Positions 11,690 through 23,357 of a stretch of 64,000 nt of DNA are shown here, one piece after another. The stretch's first letter is position 1. Each line of letters starts with the position of its first letter. Below the pieces are notes generated by a model. The model was not told the origin of the DNA. It saw only the letters and a program-made list of their open reading frames with translations, and did no database searches. This DNA comes from Isoetes taiwanensis (lineage: Eukaryota; Streptophyta; Lycopodiopsida; Isoetales; Isoetaceae), in the NCBI GenBank assembly GCA_021234155.1, contig JAJEKV010000064.1, positions 2,978,001 through 3,042,000 on the forward strand, written 5' to 3'. The position numbers were made by a program, and so were the translations under genes.

Positions 11690-13965
11690 ATTTAATTTAA
11701 TTTAATTTAATGTATTGATCAAGCCATTTAGGCCCCCAGGCCTCTATGGCAAAAAAGTACATAAGACAGTAACAATAATAATAGCACTTAATCCATAGCA
11801 CCACCAATGTCAAAATTATTCATGAGAGTGAATAAAGCAATTATCTCATCTCTCTCTTTCCATATACTACACAGATATGAGCTAAGAATATGTGCTGGAA
11901 GTTGTAGAAGCTCTTTCAACGAGGTAGCAGTAACTGCATAGTTTGCCCTTATGTGCTCATAAGCTGAGCATTCCAAAAAAGTATGCTGCTCAGTTTCTAT
12001 TACAATATCAAAGCATCCCAAACATAATCTTTCATTGCGAGGAGTATTATTCCATCTGCCCGTCTCAATACATAGATTATGAGATGACAGTCTCAACTGA
12101 GAGATCACCATGCGATTCTTGTGACTGATGTTTGCTATTAGGTAAGATTGCTCTTGATAGTCATCTAGATCATTTATATCAGCCAAGTAAAACCGCTTCT
12201 TGGTATCTTTTCCATCCTCCAATGTCCACAACTTGCAGATTGCTTTCTTTGTCACAAATGCATGAACTTCCTTAAAGTTCAATGATGTCGTCCAAGTATC
12301 TTGACCAAGCCATCTAGCTGCCCACTTTCGGACATCAGCATACTAGCCCTTCCTATTAGATTGTTCCAATGCTTGCAAGGGGAACCTTGTTGAGTCCATG
12401 GATAGAACGCGATTTACATAAGTAATGGTTCTACATAGAGCTTCAGCTTCAAGAGGCAACAAACATGCTTCTGCTAATAACATACAATAAGGCGTTTGGA
12501 TTTTGACCCCAAGTTTGCCAATTAGAAATCTTTTTTGTACCTGTTCAATATCATTCCATCCTTTTCGTGAGAGACCTGGTCCCCAAACCGGACTGCCATA
12601 TAAAATCACCGCTCTCACTTGCACACCAAAGAGTAATTTTCTTAGCCTCCAATGATCAAGATTATTACTTCTGCATAAATGAATCATACTGTACAATGTC
12701 TGCAAACCACCTGAGGCACGTTTTTGTGCAGCTAGTGTCCATTTATAATTATCTGATATATCAATACCTAGGTATTTATAACCCCTTTCTAGTGGTTCAC
12801 CTCCTATATGGAAAACAACAGGATCTCGCCCTCCAATCACCATTGCTTTTGATTTCAGGACATTTATCTTCATATTCTTCTCTACACAAAATGCATGCAG
12901 AACATCTAGATGTTGCTGTAAACCAGTGGTTGTTCTAGATATTAGCACTATATCATCAGCAAACAACAAGAGCTGTATCACATATTTACCAAGTTTTGTG
13001 CATACACCACCTAATCGTGTCATCCAACCTTCTAGCTCATCAATGAATAAACCAAAAAGCGTCCTTGCTTGACACCAATAGTATTAGCAACTCGATCTGT
13101 TCCTGTGAGTGGAAAAGAAAGTTCAATAAGAACCTGATTACATAGACATGCTACAGCTTGTTTGAGTTCTGCCGGTACTTGAAGTATATCAAGCCTAGAA
13201 GCAAGATCCTTCCTATTTACAATATCAAAAGCTTTGGCAAGATCGATAAATGCCAAAAATCTTTTATTGCCAGAACCTTTAGCTCCTTCTACTAACACTA
13301 TAAGAGTAACAAGATGATCCAGTGTGGAGTGATTATTTCTAAAACCTGCTTGTCCAAATGCCCTGTTCTCATTTTCATCTGCCCAGGAGGATAGCTTGCT
13401 TTCCAGCATAGATGCGAATAATTTTGCAAATGTGTTGCCTACTAGTATTGTTCGGTAATTTATTACATCATCTTTGCATCCAGATTTATGAATAGGAACA
13501 ACTCTGTTCAAATACCAATCCTCAGGAAACTTGCCATGCATGAGAGTTTGATTATAAAATTCTGCTAATAAGCTATGAAATTGCTGCCCGCCCCACTTAA
13601 AAAGCTCTATAGACATACCAGTTGAGTTGCATGCTCGTCCATTTGCCATCTTAGCTAGTGCTTTGTGCACATCTTCATCTGTGAAAATAGGAGATGCATC
13701 TCCGTCAAAAGCAAAACCATCAATATCTGTCTTATTATAGAGCGATGTGACCAGATTTAATAAGTCTGTCTTGCTAATGTTACTAGCTGGTGTCTGATTC
13801 TTTTTCAAATTCCAGAACTTTTTAGGATCGGTAGCCATGGTAGTCAGGGAATTTTCCTGATGATGATAAAGCCACTCTCTTTTTTTGTCTCACTAAACTC
13901 TTATAATGACTTACCGCGGTAGAATCATTAGCTTTTATCTTGCAGGCCCTCTTTGCTTCCCAACA
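11690..13965 (-). mobile_element. LINE retrotransposon, reverse-transcriptase ORF2 fragment
   Basis: The reverse strand encodes a non-LTR RT. 13838-13032 covers early RT motifs (NGRACNSTGMSIELFKWGG) and motif A FIDLAKAFDIVNR. 13023-12343 carries the catalytic FADD box and motif E YKYLGIDISDN. 12282-11788 has a C-terminal Cys/His segment (CLGC, QHTFLECSAYEHIR). Damage includes a small deletion near 13060 that removes the expected CPLSP of motif B and shifts the frame, an in-frame TAG at 12343, and a shift near 13885. The 3' end carries a (TTAAA)n tail (TTTAATTTAATTTAATTTAA on the + strand near 11692). The 5' part, including any endonuclease, is missing because another LINE end was inserted at 13967. 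Confidence 0.92.
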
Positions 13966-13966
13966 T

Positions 13967-14420
13967 TTTTTTTTTTTGAAGGCAAGATTTTTATTAATAA
14001 TATAAGTAATGGTACAAGACCTTATTTAGACCCCACAAAGGCCAATAGGAAGAATTGTAACAGGAATGGCTCTAGTAGCCAGATGCCTAAGTGATGAAGC
14101 TCATATAACAGTCGTCAAGCTAGCAGGCTACCATTGAATGATGCCCTTGTACTTTGATCCAGACTTCCTCAACCTCTTCTTCATCATTGCAAGAGGGTAT
14201 GAGCCTCCTCTTTTAAACTGCCCGGTACTAAGTAGGCATGGCCTTCTTCTTCCCATCTGCTGAGAGTACTATGGGAGGCAATGACAATCGCTGGGTGAAG
14301 CAGCAAATATTTTCTCGAGACCTTAAGAAGCACAACCGAAGAATATACCTGGAAAAATAAGATATGCTCAACCAAGAATGCTCCAACTGGTTCCCAACAT
14401 TCCTGGTCAAACCATTTAGA
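13967..14420 (-). mobile_element. 3' end of a second LINE with poly(A) tail
   Basis: The reverse strand ends in a run of A (plus-strand T-run at about 13967-13979) preceded by TATTATTAATAAAAATCTTGC, a common plant L1-type 3' end. It sits at the broken 5' edge of the LINE at 11690-13965 and therefore probably inserted into it. Short open frames to its right show no clear domain. Confidence 0.55.
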
Positions 14421-14937
14421 ATCTCTCCATCGTGAGTCTCTCCATCGTGATTTTCTTACAGTAGAAAATCAGGTCTTTATGTCCATGATTCCACATCGGT
14501 ACATAGGCACCACATCCTCTCATCACAAATCATATTCTAATCATGCCTAGTTGCAGCATATATCACCTTAAGAATCAATTCAAACCCCACCTGATAGAAG
14601 AATATTTGATGTCGTTCCCAAGCTCTGGCATCCTCACTTGATCCACCAATCCTCCCAATGCAATCCTTCTTTGCCTTCCTAATCCAGGTTGCCTTATCTT
14701 GCAAAAACCTTCACGTCTCCAATCCCCACCAAGCTCTCCAAAAAACTCTTGTTTATATGCTCTCTCCGTGGACGATAAAATCATATTCTATTCTATTCTA
14801 TTCTCCATGCTGCATGCATGTTCTATCTTGCATGCATGTTCCATCTTCCATGCATGTTCTACCTTGCATGCATGTCAAGCATGCATATACGCACATGCGT
14901 ACGTATACTGGCCCATCAAGTGGCTAGGATCGTTACA
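14421..14937 (-). mobile_element. LTR-like block, copy 1 (with 43-bp LINE-tail insertion)
   Basis: On the reverse strand the block starts TGTAACGATCCTAGCC at 14937, directly after a purine tract (AGAAGGAGAGAC). That is what a 3' LTR after a polypurine tract looks like. A second copy exists at 18868-19210 plus 17624-17708. Copy 1 contains about 43 extra bases near 14760-14800 (TCCGTGGACGATAAAA followed by ATTCT repeats). These match the 3' tail of the LINE at 34731 and are absent from copy 2. Confidence 0.6.
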
Positions 14938-15194
14938 GTCTCTCCTTCTAAAATTTAACCCATGTCCTCATGGGTCGTTATGGATTTACTGAAGCATTCT
15001 ATCATTCAAATGTCTCAAATCTAGCACACTTTAACTCAAATCAAAACTTCATCGTAGAAGTATAACTGCTATCCATCTTACTGAACATACGCAAGAAAAA
15101 CCCTTACCTCAACTTGATCTATGATCCACCATCTCAATACCTAAGGATCCAACCTGTAATCTATAAATCAATGTCAACACCCAAAGATCGAACA

Positions 15195-15520
15195 TGCTCT
15201 GATACCAATTGTAACGTTCCTAACTGACATGCCCTTAACCAACTGGGCAAAACTGTCTGGACGTTTATGAGTAGTCGCTTCTACCCATTTATGCCGGTGT
15301 CTTGGGAACGCCCCACAAGCACATTCAAGGTTCGAATACTTGAGCGGTCTACCATGGGCCCGTTACAGTCTCTCCCACTAGAACTATGCTCGTCCTCGAG
15401 CATCCAAGGCTATACCATGTCTATGTCATACCATGTCACAATGATTACCAAGTCTTTGCAACTTACCTATCCATATAGGCACCCATGGAGACTCGAACTC
15501 GAGACCTGCTCTGATACCAA
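15195..15520 (-). mobile_element. TRIM-like unit: 158-bp LTR with PBS on one side and PPT/internal domain on the other
   Basis: An LTR at 15210-15367 (reverse strand TGTAACGGGCCC ... GGAACGTTACA) is followed by a primer-binding site at 15195-15207 and preceded by a purine tract (GTGGGAGAGAC, about 15368-15380). An internal domain of about 140 bp ends at another PBS (15507-15519). LTRs and an internal region of this kind also occur at 62913-63350. No protein is encoded. Confidence 0.6.
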
Positions 15521-15521
15521 C

Positions 15522-16420
15522 TGTGATGAGCCTGCCGAGTTGACCCTTTTGGCAACTCGGGGTCTTGTCTATACTTAAGGCTAGATCTAGGTTGATATGA
15601 AAACTTTAATCAACTATGTTAGTGAAGAATTTAATCTTCCAATAAATAATGGAGAATGATTCCCTTCTTATATATAACTAATATCCAACTATTGTAATAT
15701 AGCTCAAGAGAAATACATCCATAATAGTTTTATTCAAAACCAAAGCTAAGATTCAGCTTCTAGAAAACTCCAACCTCAGCCACGATCCTGAACAGTACCA
15801 CTGCTACTGGCCCGAGCACCACCTTGCTCAATCACTGCATGCACTCAAAGGGGTTAGTCCTCGTGACTAAGTGGGGATTCCATAGCTGCCTCTGCATGCA
15901 TAGAACATCTTGCAATCTTGGATAACAAATATAGCAACTCAAAGACACAAGAACCTATGGTGCAATGCTAGACTATGACAATCAAGAAAACATCATGAAC
16001 ATCAAGAGCAATAACATAACCAGAGTACCAAACCATCATAAACAAACTCTGGGACAATGGGTAGCTCAGCCAACCTATATATAGGCAGTGTTAGCAGCAT
16101 CTTGCCCAGCCAGCTTACATTCCAAGCCCTGTAGCGGATGGTGGGGTGAACCTCGTATGCGCATACCCTCTCAGCCCACGTCAGGCACTGGAGGACCTCT
16201 TACCATGGGGGTTCACAAGAGTTGACTGACGTAGTAATCCCGGCCAGGAGAACTAACGCCCGGTGTCACAGAGCACAAATACATAGAACATAGAAACATG
16301 AGTCATGCTGGAGCAACCCAGGCCACCGAACCTGGAAGTCCGACCCCGGAGGATCCAAATACATAACAAAATACCAAGACAATAGTGAGACAATGCAAAG
16401 GCCATGACATGTGGTGTGCA
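15522..16420 (-). mobile_element. Long LTR copy (reverse), homologous to about 62030-62911 (forward)
   Basis: The reverse strand ends GGCAGGCTCATCACA immediately before a PBS (TGGTATCAGAGCAGG). Much of it aligns by eye with 62030-62911 on the forward strand, for example GAGCTGGCTGGGCA-type and CCTCCAGTGCC-type phrases and CCCACTTAGTCACGAGGACT. The two are diverged LTR copies in opposite orientation. The upstream boundary is not clear. Confidence 0.6.
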
Positions 16421-17623
16421 TTAGAATGTTTACTATACGTGTGCCTGGATTATATAGCTGCTGATGTTGCCCATACAACCTGCCCAAGTTAAAGTACTGT
16501 CACAAGCCTAACTGTCATTGATGTCACTCCCTCACCTATGTATCTCACTGAACAAGAAAAGACAATATCATTTCATACTGCACAACTTATCCCAGAACCA
16601 TTCTCCCACGAGGATAATCCATTAGCTATGATGTCTTTGATAAAATATAGTTCAACACTTAGAAACTTATAGTTATACACTTAGACTTACAGTGTTCCAT
16701 GCCATAGCCTCATATAGACGCCCCCATATGCCTCATATTGCCCCCTCGGCCCAACTTCACTTGATCTCTAAGGTTCCATACTTTAATTTATTTTTAAGAA
16801 CTATTAGCTTTTAATTAAAAACCCACTTTCCTTAGCTAAGGGATTTATTAATGCATCTAAGGTGGAAACCCCAAATCCTGCACTTCCGACTTAAAAATCT
16901 ATATGCTCTTACGACCGCAACTGCTTCTAAGCCTTGCCAACTGACCTTAGTGAGAGCTTCACTTCCAGGTGTCAAAGGTACAATTTACTCATTAGCCTTA
17001 GATTTATTAACCGTATATTCCATAAGTTCCTAATTAATCCAGATTCAACCATTAGAAACAATGCATGTTCTTAGTACTGGTCCTCATGCCTGTATCTCCT
17101 CTTTGGTTAATTCCTTCCTTTTCCTTAAGCAAGAGTGCAATCCAACTACACCCAATGATTACTTAGCTTCATATTTTCACATGCCAATAAGTATTACCTA
17201 AGCAATAACTCAATTAATCCAAACAAAACAATAAAAGAAAAGATAAAACTGTGAACACGACCAGCATTGGAGCCGGCACCTAACTAGCTCAACCCATCCT
17301 TCCAGCAATTGATTTGGGGCTTTTTGGAGCCCAAAGAATTCTGATTTGGTCCTGCCTCTGTGTTCCAGAGAAGTCTAAGCGGTTCCACGGCAGTTTCAGG
17401 GTGATTTTCTGGGCTGGAAAATTTGTCAGGCAGACTTCTGTCTCCACTCATAAATCTAAAATTTCTCCTTCCACTTCCAAATCTGACCCCTATTATTCAA
17501 AAACGGCCCTTTAGCATCAATTTCGGCCCCTTCTCATGCATTTCCGCCATGATTTAACCTGCATCTCATGGGCCAGATTCAATTTCTTATATGCTGGCGC
17601 AGAATTCCCTTTTGCATAGCACT
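16421..17623. other. Non-coding, probably more retroelement LTR sequence
   Basis: No gene is supported. The sequence continues without clear coding signal between the long LTR and the second copy of the TGTAACGATCC block. Confidence 0.4.
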
Positions 17624-17708
17624 TACAGCAGAAAATCACTTCTTTATGTCCATGACTCCACATCGGTACGTAGGCACCACATCCTCTCATCACAAATTAT
17701 ATTCTAAT
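17624..17708 (-). mobile_element. Left part of LTR-like block copy 2
   Basis: This matches 14458-14540 (CACATCGGTACGTAGGCACC, CACATCCTCTCATCACAAAT). The rest of the copy continues at 18868, with 1.16 kb inserted between. Confidence 0.7.
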
Positions 17709-18867
17709 TCTTGCACTGCGACTCGCATGAAACCAACATCATCCCGATAGATAGGCTTTTCATTCATCTCAAAGCTTTTTTTTACCCAAAAAGAAAAAAT
17801 AGGAATATAGGCTGGACCCCAAATAAAATTGTGTTGACATGTTGGCTAGCTACCCAAAAAAAAAGAAAACATAGGGAATATCCAGTTATAACACCTGGAC
17901 CCCAAATAAAATTGTGTGCTACAGATGTTGGCTAGTGTACATGCCGAGAGCTTATCGCCGGGATTAAAAAACCCCGCCCTTCGGGTTTTCGAGGAAAAAC
18001 CCTAGCGATAAAATCTCGGCAAGGGGCTTGGACAACGCAGGGCTGCTAAACGTTCCCACAAAAAAACCCACGCTCCACAAAGAATATCGAAGTCGCGCAT
18101 CATCCCTGGACCTGCACATCACCAACAGAAAAACCAATAGCAAAAAAACCTCGAAAAGCGAGGGGCTGGTCACGCGTGCCACGCGACAAAAAACAACATT
18201 TACACCTCGAAAAAGCGAGGGGCTGGTCACGCGTGCCACGCGACAATTACAACAAATATGAACATATAAATAACAATTTTAAGGGGGGGAAGGATGGGAG
18301 CCATGGATACTGCTAAGAGATGAGAAAGCGCCGATGAAACGTCGATGAATGCAATAAATAGCGATCCCCCAACCTGATGAACGGCCTAAAAATGCATGCG
18401 ATGCATCCATGCGACGCATGCAATGCATGCATGCTCGTCTTGTGCGAGAATGTCGAGCCGCTACGCGAATCGATGACATTCTTGCACTGCGACTCGCATG
18501 AAACCAACAACATCCCGATACCACAGAACTTCAAATACTAGATCCGAGGAGAAAAGTTGAAAATTGTCCTATGCCGGACAAAAGGGCAAAGAGGGCAAAA
18601 ATAGAAGAGGTTAGAAAGGATATGAATGGTCAAGAAAGAGTAGCTCATGCAAGAAGAAGCCCCTCCTCCGCATGAGATCAAAGAATAGAAGCCATGGATA
18701 CTGCTGAGAGATGAGAAAGCGCCGATGAAACGTCGATGAATGCAATAAATAGCGATCCCCCAACCTGATGAACGGCCTAAAAATGCATGCGATGCATGCA
18801 TGCGACGCATGCAATGCATGCATGCTCGTCTTGTGCAAGAATGTCGATCCGCTACGCGAATCGATGA
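17709..18867. mobile_element. Insertion made of two head-to-tail units of an unknown element
   Basis: Unit 1 (17709-18478) and unit 2 (18479-18867) both start (T)TCTTGCACTGCGACTCGCAT and both end with a shared block of about 180 bp (18300-18478 and 18690-18867) that finishes GCGAATCGATGACA. The end block is rich in self-complementary GCATGC/ATGCAT strings. Near its end it carries a string whose reverse complement resembles the unit start (GACATTCTYGCAC). The insertion divides the LTR-like block that is continuous at 14540/14541, so the empty site is known and no target duplication is visible. Unit 1 also carries LINE 3'UTR-like sequence (17950-18010) and a doubled 41-bp phrase (18149 and 18205). 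No protein is recognised. Confidence 0.6.
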
Positions 18868-19210
18868 CACATGCCTAGTTGTAGCATATGTCACCTCAAG
18901 AATCAATTCAAACCCCACCTGATAGAAGAATATTTGATGCCGTTCCCAAGCTCTGGCATCCTCACTTGATCCGCCAATCCTCACAGTGCAATCCTTCTTT
19001 GCCTTCATGCTTCAGGTTGCCTTCTCTTGCAAAAACCTTCACGTCTCCAATCCCCACTAAGCTCTCCAAAAAAGTCTTGTTTATATGCTCTCCATGCTGC
19101 ATGCATGTTCTATCTTGCATGCATGTTCCATCTTCCATGCATGCATGTCAAGCATGCATATACACACATGCATACGTATACTGGCCCATCAAGTGGCTAG
19201 GATCGTTACA
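18868..19210 (-). mobile_element. Right part of LTR-like block copy 2
   Basis: This matches 14541-14937 throughout and ends at the same TGTAACGATCC terminus (reverse strand) at 19210. The 43-bp LINE tail present in copy 1 is missing here. Confidence 0.7.
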
Positions 19211-19872
19211 AGGTACTATCTGAGGCTGTGGCGATCTGCCTCCATTTGCACTTGGACGCACCTGTGCTCCTGCACATTCCAGCTGGCCAGCCACTGAGCT
19301 CTCTTTTCTCGCCAGCAAGCTTTTAGGCGTTGAGGCCCATTGCCACAGTGTAAGGAAGGTTAGGGAGACGAGCATCGTCCATGCTGACCACCTTCTGGAA
19401 GTAGACGATGTGTCAGTCAAGGGCTCCTCTTTGAAGAGGCAAGTAACCTGTCTCCTGCAGCAGTATCTGGTATAGAACTGTGGACTTCACCCCCAGGGCC
19501 CGTGCCAAGAAAGCTTTTTGCACCTGCTCCAAGTCATTCCAAGTGGCGAGGGAAATCACCGGGCCCTAGACCTCGACCCCGTACAAAAGCATAGGTTCTA
19601 CTAACACCTTGAATAGGCTCGATTGATGGGTCCAATCATACACCTCTGCCTTGTGACTAATGTTCTCCATTGCATAGAGTGCCTTCCAAGCTGGATGGAA
19701 TTGTCGCAGTTCATGGCCGACAGGAATTCAACCCCCAAATATTTGTAAGCGGGCACCACTTCAACATTTTCGCCACGATAAGTGAGGATTGGAGGTCGTG
19801 GCTGGCATGCGGACAACACCAGAACCACCTTGGTTTTGGCTAAGTTGACACACATGTCAGTCTCCTGGCCAA
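19211..19872 (-). mobile_element. LINE RT C-terminal fragment, same family as the LINE at 34.7-40.4 kb
   Basis: The reverse strand encodes AYKYLGVEF (RT motif E region) within 19855-19601. Its remainder aligns by eye with 35330-36010 (phrases such as GATCTGCCTC and CATTCCA). It lacks the catalytic box and the 3' tail. Confidence 0.7.
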
Positions 19873-20400
19873 TCTTTTTTTTTCGTTTTGAAGAATTGAG
19901 ACACTTATATTAAAAGAATGGCAATGATACAAGATGAGTAGTGAGGAAAAGGAATGCCCCGAAGGGACAAAGACATCTCAGCACTCCATATTAAAAAACT
20001 AGTGCATAAACTTCCAATCACCTCTAGTAATCACTGTACAAACTCCCCATTCACATTTACAATGTGCAAAATATCTCGCCAGATGCAAGGCTTTGTCTCC
20101 TCTAGGCCAGTAAACACAAGAAAACACTGGAATAGCTTATGTCTGAGTCGTGGAACTAGAGGCTGCAGGTTGCTGAATCCCTTAAAAAATCCATAAACGA
20201 CGTCGTTTCCAAATCAACCAAGCCAACCATGCCTTACACAGATGGAAAGCCTGCTTCTTAGGAGAGGACCATGAAGCTGGAAACACATGAAGAAGTATTT
20301 TCTGGCTATACATCCTGATCTGGAACAATGCTCTGACCCAATCCCATGCAGCTTGCAAATGTGGGCACAAGACTAGACAATGTTCAATGGTGTCAATCTT
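19873..20400 (-). mobile_element. L1-type LINE 3' fragment with poly(A)
   Basis: The plus strand begins with a T-run (about 19876), i.e. a reverse-strand poly(A) tail preceded by TTTTAATATAAGTGTCTC. Further right the reverse strand encodes a degenerate RT-associated zinc-binding end (IEHCLVLCPHLQAAWDWV, near 20390-20330). Confidence 0.6.
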
Positions 20401-20829
20401 TTTTGGAAATGCTGATGGTCTTTTTCAGAATTGACTTCAGAACCTTATTAGTTGACTTATGACCATTGCCTTGAGGGTAATATGCTGAGCTTTTGGTGTG
20501 TTTGACTCTTAGAGTGGCTAGCAATAAGGCAATGGTTTGACTCATGATATTAGAGATAATTTTGAAGGGATTCCAAATCGAGCACAGATGTTCTCATGAA
20601 GAAATCTTGACCATTTGGTAAAATAATCTGTGGCTATAAGTATGAATTGATGCTGAGCTGAAGAGGGTGGATCTATTGGACCTATGAAATCAAGTCCCCA
20701 TGTTTGGAATGGCCCTGGAGAAGTTATGGCAGTGAGAGGGGCTGGTTGCAATGCCCATTTGCCAAAGATTGGGCATTTATGACAACATTTTATAACATCA
20801 AAGTCGCATTTAATTGAAGTGGGTCTCAT
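20401..20829 (-). mobile_element. Ty3/gypsy integrase fragment
   Basis: The reverse strand encodes the zinc-finger end CHKCPIFGKWALQP, the first catalytic Asp in WGLDFIGPIDPP, TDYFTKW and HENICARFGIPSK. After a frameshift it encodes YYPQGNG and STNKVLKSILKKT. About 15 residues are missing after TKW, and the second Asp region is damaged. It abuts the LINE fragment at 20400. Confidence 0.85.
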
Positions 20830-21020
20830 TCCATTCCCACTTTTTTTTGGAACCCTGTTATTTTACACGAAAAGAACGAGGAAAACTTTTAAAACCGCAT
20901 TATTTCTTTAGAAGATGCATGTTTTCCTGTGTGAAAAAAAATGTTAAGGAAAATTACGTGGTCTACTTTTCTCGGTTAGCGAGTCAAGAAGATAAAGAGC
21001 ACAACTAAAACCAATGAAAA

Positions 21021-21055
21021 CTAGTAATGGGTGCCCGGCGTTGCCGGGCATAAGT
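21021..21055 (-). mobile_element. Helitron 3' terminus (reverse strand)
   Basis: The reverse strand reads a perfect hairpin GCCCGGC-AAC-GCCGGGC, then ACCCATTA, CTAG and a flanking T. This is the canonical Helitron 3' architecture. It closely resembles the terminus at 21604. Its 5' end was not found and may be shared with the element ending at 25935. Confidence 0.75.
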
Positions 21056-22799
21056 ACGGTTCCATGTGATAGCCATGAAGTTGTAGACACACTTATAATA
21101 CCTTGATGTATTTGAGGAGGAGCGAAGAGAGCAATAGGAGAAGGAAGATGAGCATTTCATAGAATTGGTAGTATGTAAAGTGGCTACATAATTGAATGCG
21201 AAGATGAGAGTTGTAAACGTCACATGCATGGGTTGCCAGAACAATTGAAGGTACAAAGCTTGTATAGTCAATAGTTGCACCAAAGGAAGAGAAGATGTTC
21301 TGAGCAATTTGTCCTTAATTTGACAAAAAAAAAAAAAAAAAAAGAGAGAGAGAGAGATCAACTAAAATGAGAATGTAATTGTTTTTCTGTTTGAATGTCT
21401 CACATTACTACTATATGATGCTGAGTGAAAGCTTATATTTAAAAAAAAAAATAGAATGGTAGCTAAGATATTACCATTCAATCCCTATGTGCTAGCAATT
21501 AATATGGTTATATGGATAGCCATGAGCAAATGTTAGTCAGCTATCCTTTCACTTAGAAGCTATGCGCTTTCACTTTTGCATGCATGTTTTTTTTATGTCT
21601 ATACTAGAAAAAGTGCCCAGCGTTGCTGGGCTTTTCGTCGGGCACAAGCTAAAAAGCTAATGTAGATGTAAAGTTATGGTTAATATTTATTTCTACACCT
21701 TTAATCGACCCCAACAAAAGCGCACCACAGTAACATTCAGAAGTATGAAAACTGTTTGTGATGGCACTGTGGATATGGACGGATTGCTAATAAGAAAAAC
21801 CATGTGATTTTAGTTTTGCAGCGACTTGCATATGTTTGATGATTTGAAGATCTCCTGAAAACTTGCCTTTGGGTTTGGATGTAACAACTTCAATTTTTTT
21901 CTATTATTGCAAGTTCCAAACCAACAATTAGAGAATTGTATACATAACATACATGCATACGATATTGGAATACAGAACATATGCATTATCAAGTTACCAT
22001 ATCTAATTGTTCCTGAAATACGTGGTTCTACAGAAATAATGCAGAAAATCCAAATATCGTAACTACAAGTTTTCTGGTTTCGAATTACCATCTTCAGGAA
22101 CATCTCAATGGCAATAGATGTTTATGTACAATGTCCATTTTTGCCATTGCTTTTTTGCTTAGTCCACAGATCTCCTAAATCATGTATGCTTAGATATCTT
22201 GCAGCCTTCATTTCTATGTTCTGCTACATCTGCTTGACAGCCCAAATGAGCATTTTATCGATGCATTTGCTTGTCTTAACCCACTTGCCAGCCCAACCAC
22301 TTTGGACATACAATGCCATCACCATAGACCATGAAAATATATTTCTCGCTCTGCCTCTTTAAGTAGCACTACAGAAAGAGAAACATTCCTTGATAGCAAA
22401 ATTTTTTGTGTTGCTATTCCCTTTTGTTACTGAATCCAGCTTTGCATGTAAGCATGTGCCACCATTGGTTGGAAATGATTTAGATGGTCTGAAGTTTTGT
22501 TGATACTGGCTATACACTGCCATCAGGGCAGACTATCTTGAGGAAGGGATAATAGTTCTTCGTGCAACGAATTTTGATATTTATAGCCCTTTAGCATCAG
22601 ATCCACTGTTGGGCTGCATACATGCACAAAACTGCACTTTCATAAATTGCTTTGTCTTCTTGCACATTCTCCCATTGCATTTGTTTGATAAGTTCAAAGT
22701 GCATTCTTGCCACTCCCACATTGAGTGTATCCTGCAACCATTACACTCCAAGATCGACATTTGTCTTGATCATTCAATGAAAGACACTAAAAGCATCAT

Positions 22800-23357
22800 C
22801 TACACATAGAAGTCCAAAAGCGTGTTGCTTACATGGATATCCCAACTACGCACTTTTTGGCAAAGCATTGCATGGATCAACTTACCCTGCTCCATAGCAA
22901 GCATATCACAGCATGCACACAGGACACTAAGAAACGTCAACTCGTTTGGTTCCACGTGTGCTTGTTGCATCTGCCAGAATATACTAATCGCACCTTTCCT
23001 ATTACAGGAATGGCACCCAGCAATGATGGCCGTCCACGAAATAACATCTTGGGTGGATAATCGATCAAACACTATGCAAGCATCCGCCACGCTCCCACAC
23101 TTGGCATAAGTGTCAACAAGGGAGTTCCCTAAAATAGCATCTGATGCACACAAAGCTTTCAGAATACTGCCATGAATCCATTTTAGAATTGAAATGGGCA
23201 TACAAACACTCAAGGCGGCTAGAAAGGTAACTCTGTTTGGTTTTATATTCTCATGTTGCATCTGTTCCAAACACTGAAAAACTTCCTTTCCTTTGCCATA
23301 TTCAGCATATGCAGAGATAATTATGCTCCATGATACACCATTCTCGCAATGATATCA
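22800..23357 (-). pseudogene. Pentatricopeptide repeat (PPR, PLS type) fragment
   Basis: PPR proteins bind organellar RNA and direct its editing or processing. The reverse frame, open from a TGA near 23357, reads through several repeats: NGVSWSIIISAYAEYGKGKE, a P-type repeat with IKPNRVTFLAALSVC, an S/L-type IHGSILKALCASDAILGNSLVDTYAKCGSV (given here only in part), DVISWTAIIAGC and VEPNELTFLSVLCAC. It stops at a TAG where MYAKCG would be expected. Only about 180 codons remain of a gene usually 500 or more, with no organelle signal and no E/DYW end. It lies inside the Helitron in the same orientation, so it is probably a captured fragment. Confidence 0.85.

Noticed and set aside
18279-19008. 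Reverse-strand frames with repeated MHALHASHACIACI phrases
   Set aside because: They come from the GCATGC/ATGCAT string in a duplicated non-coding block.
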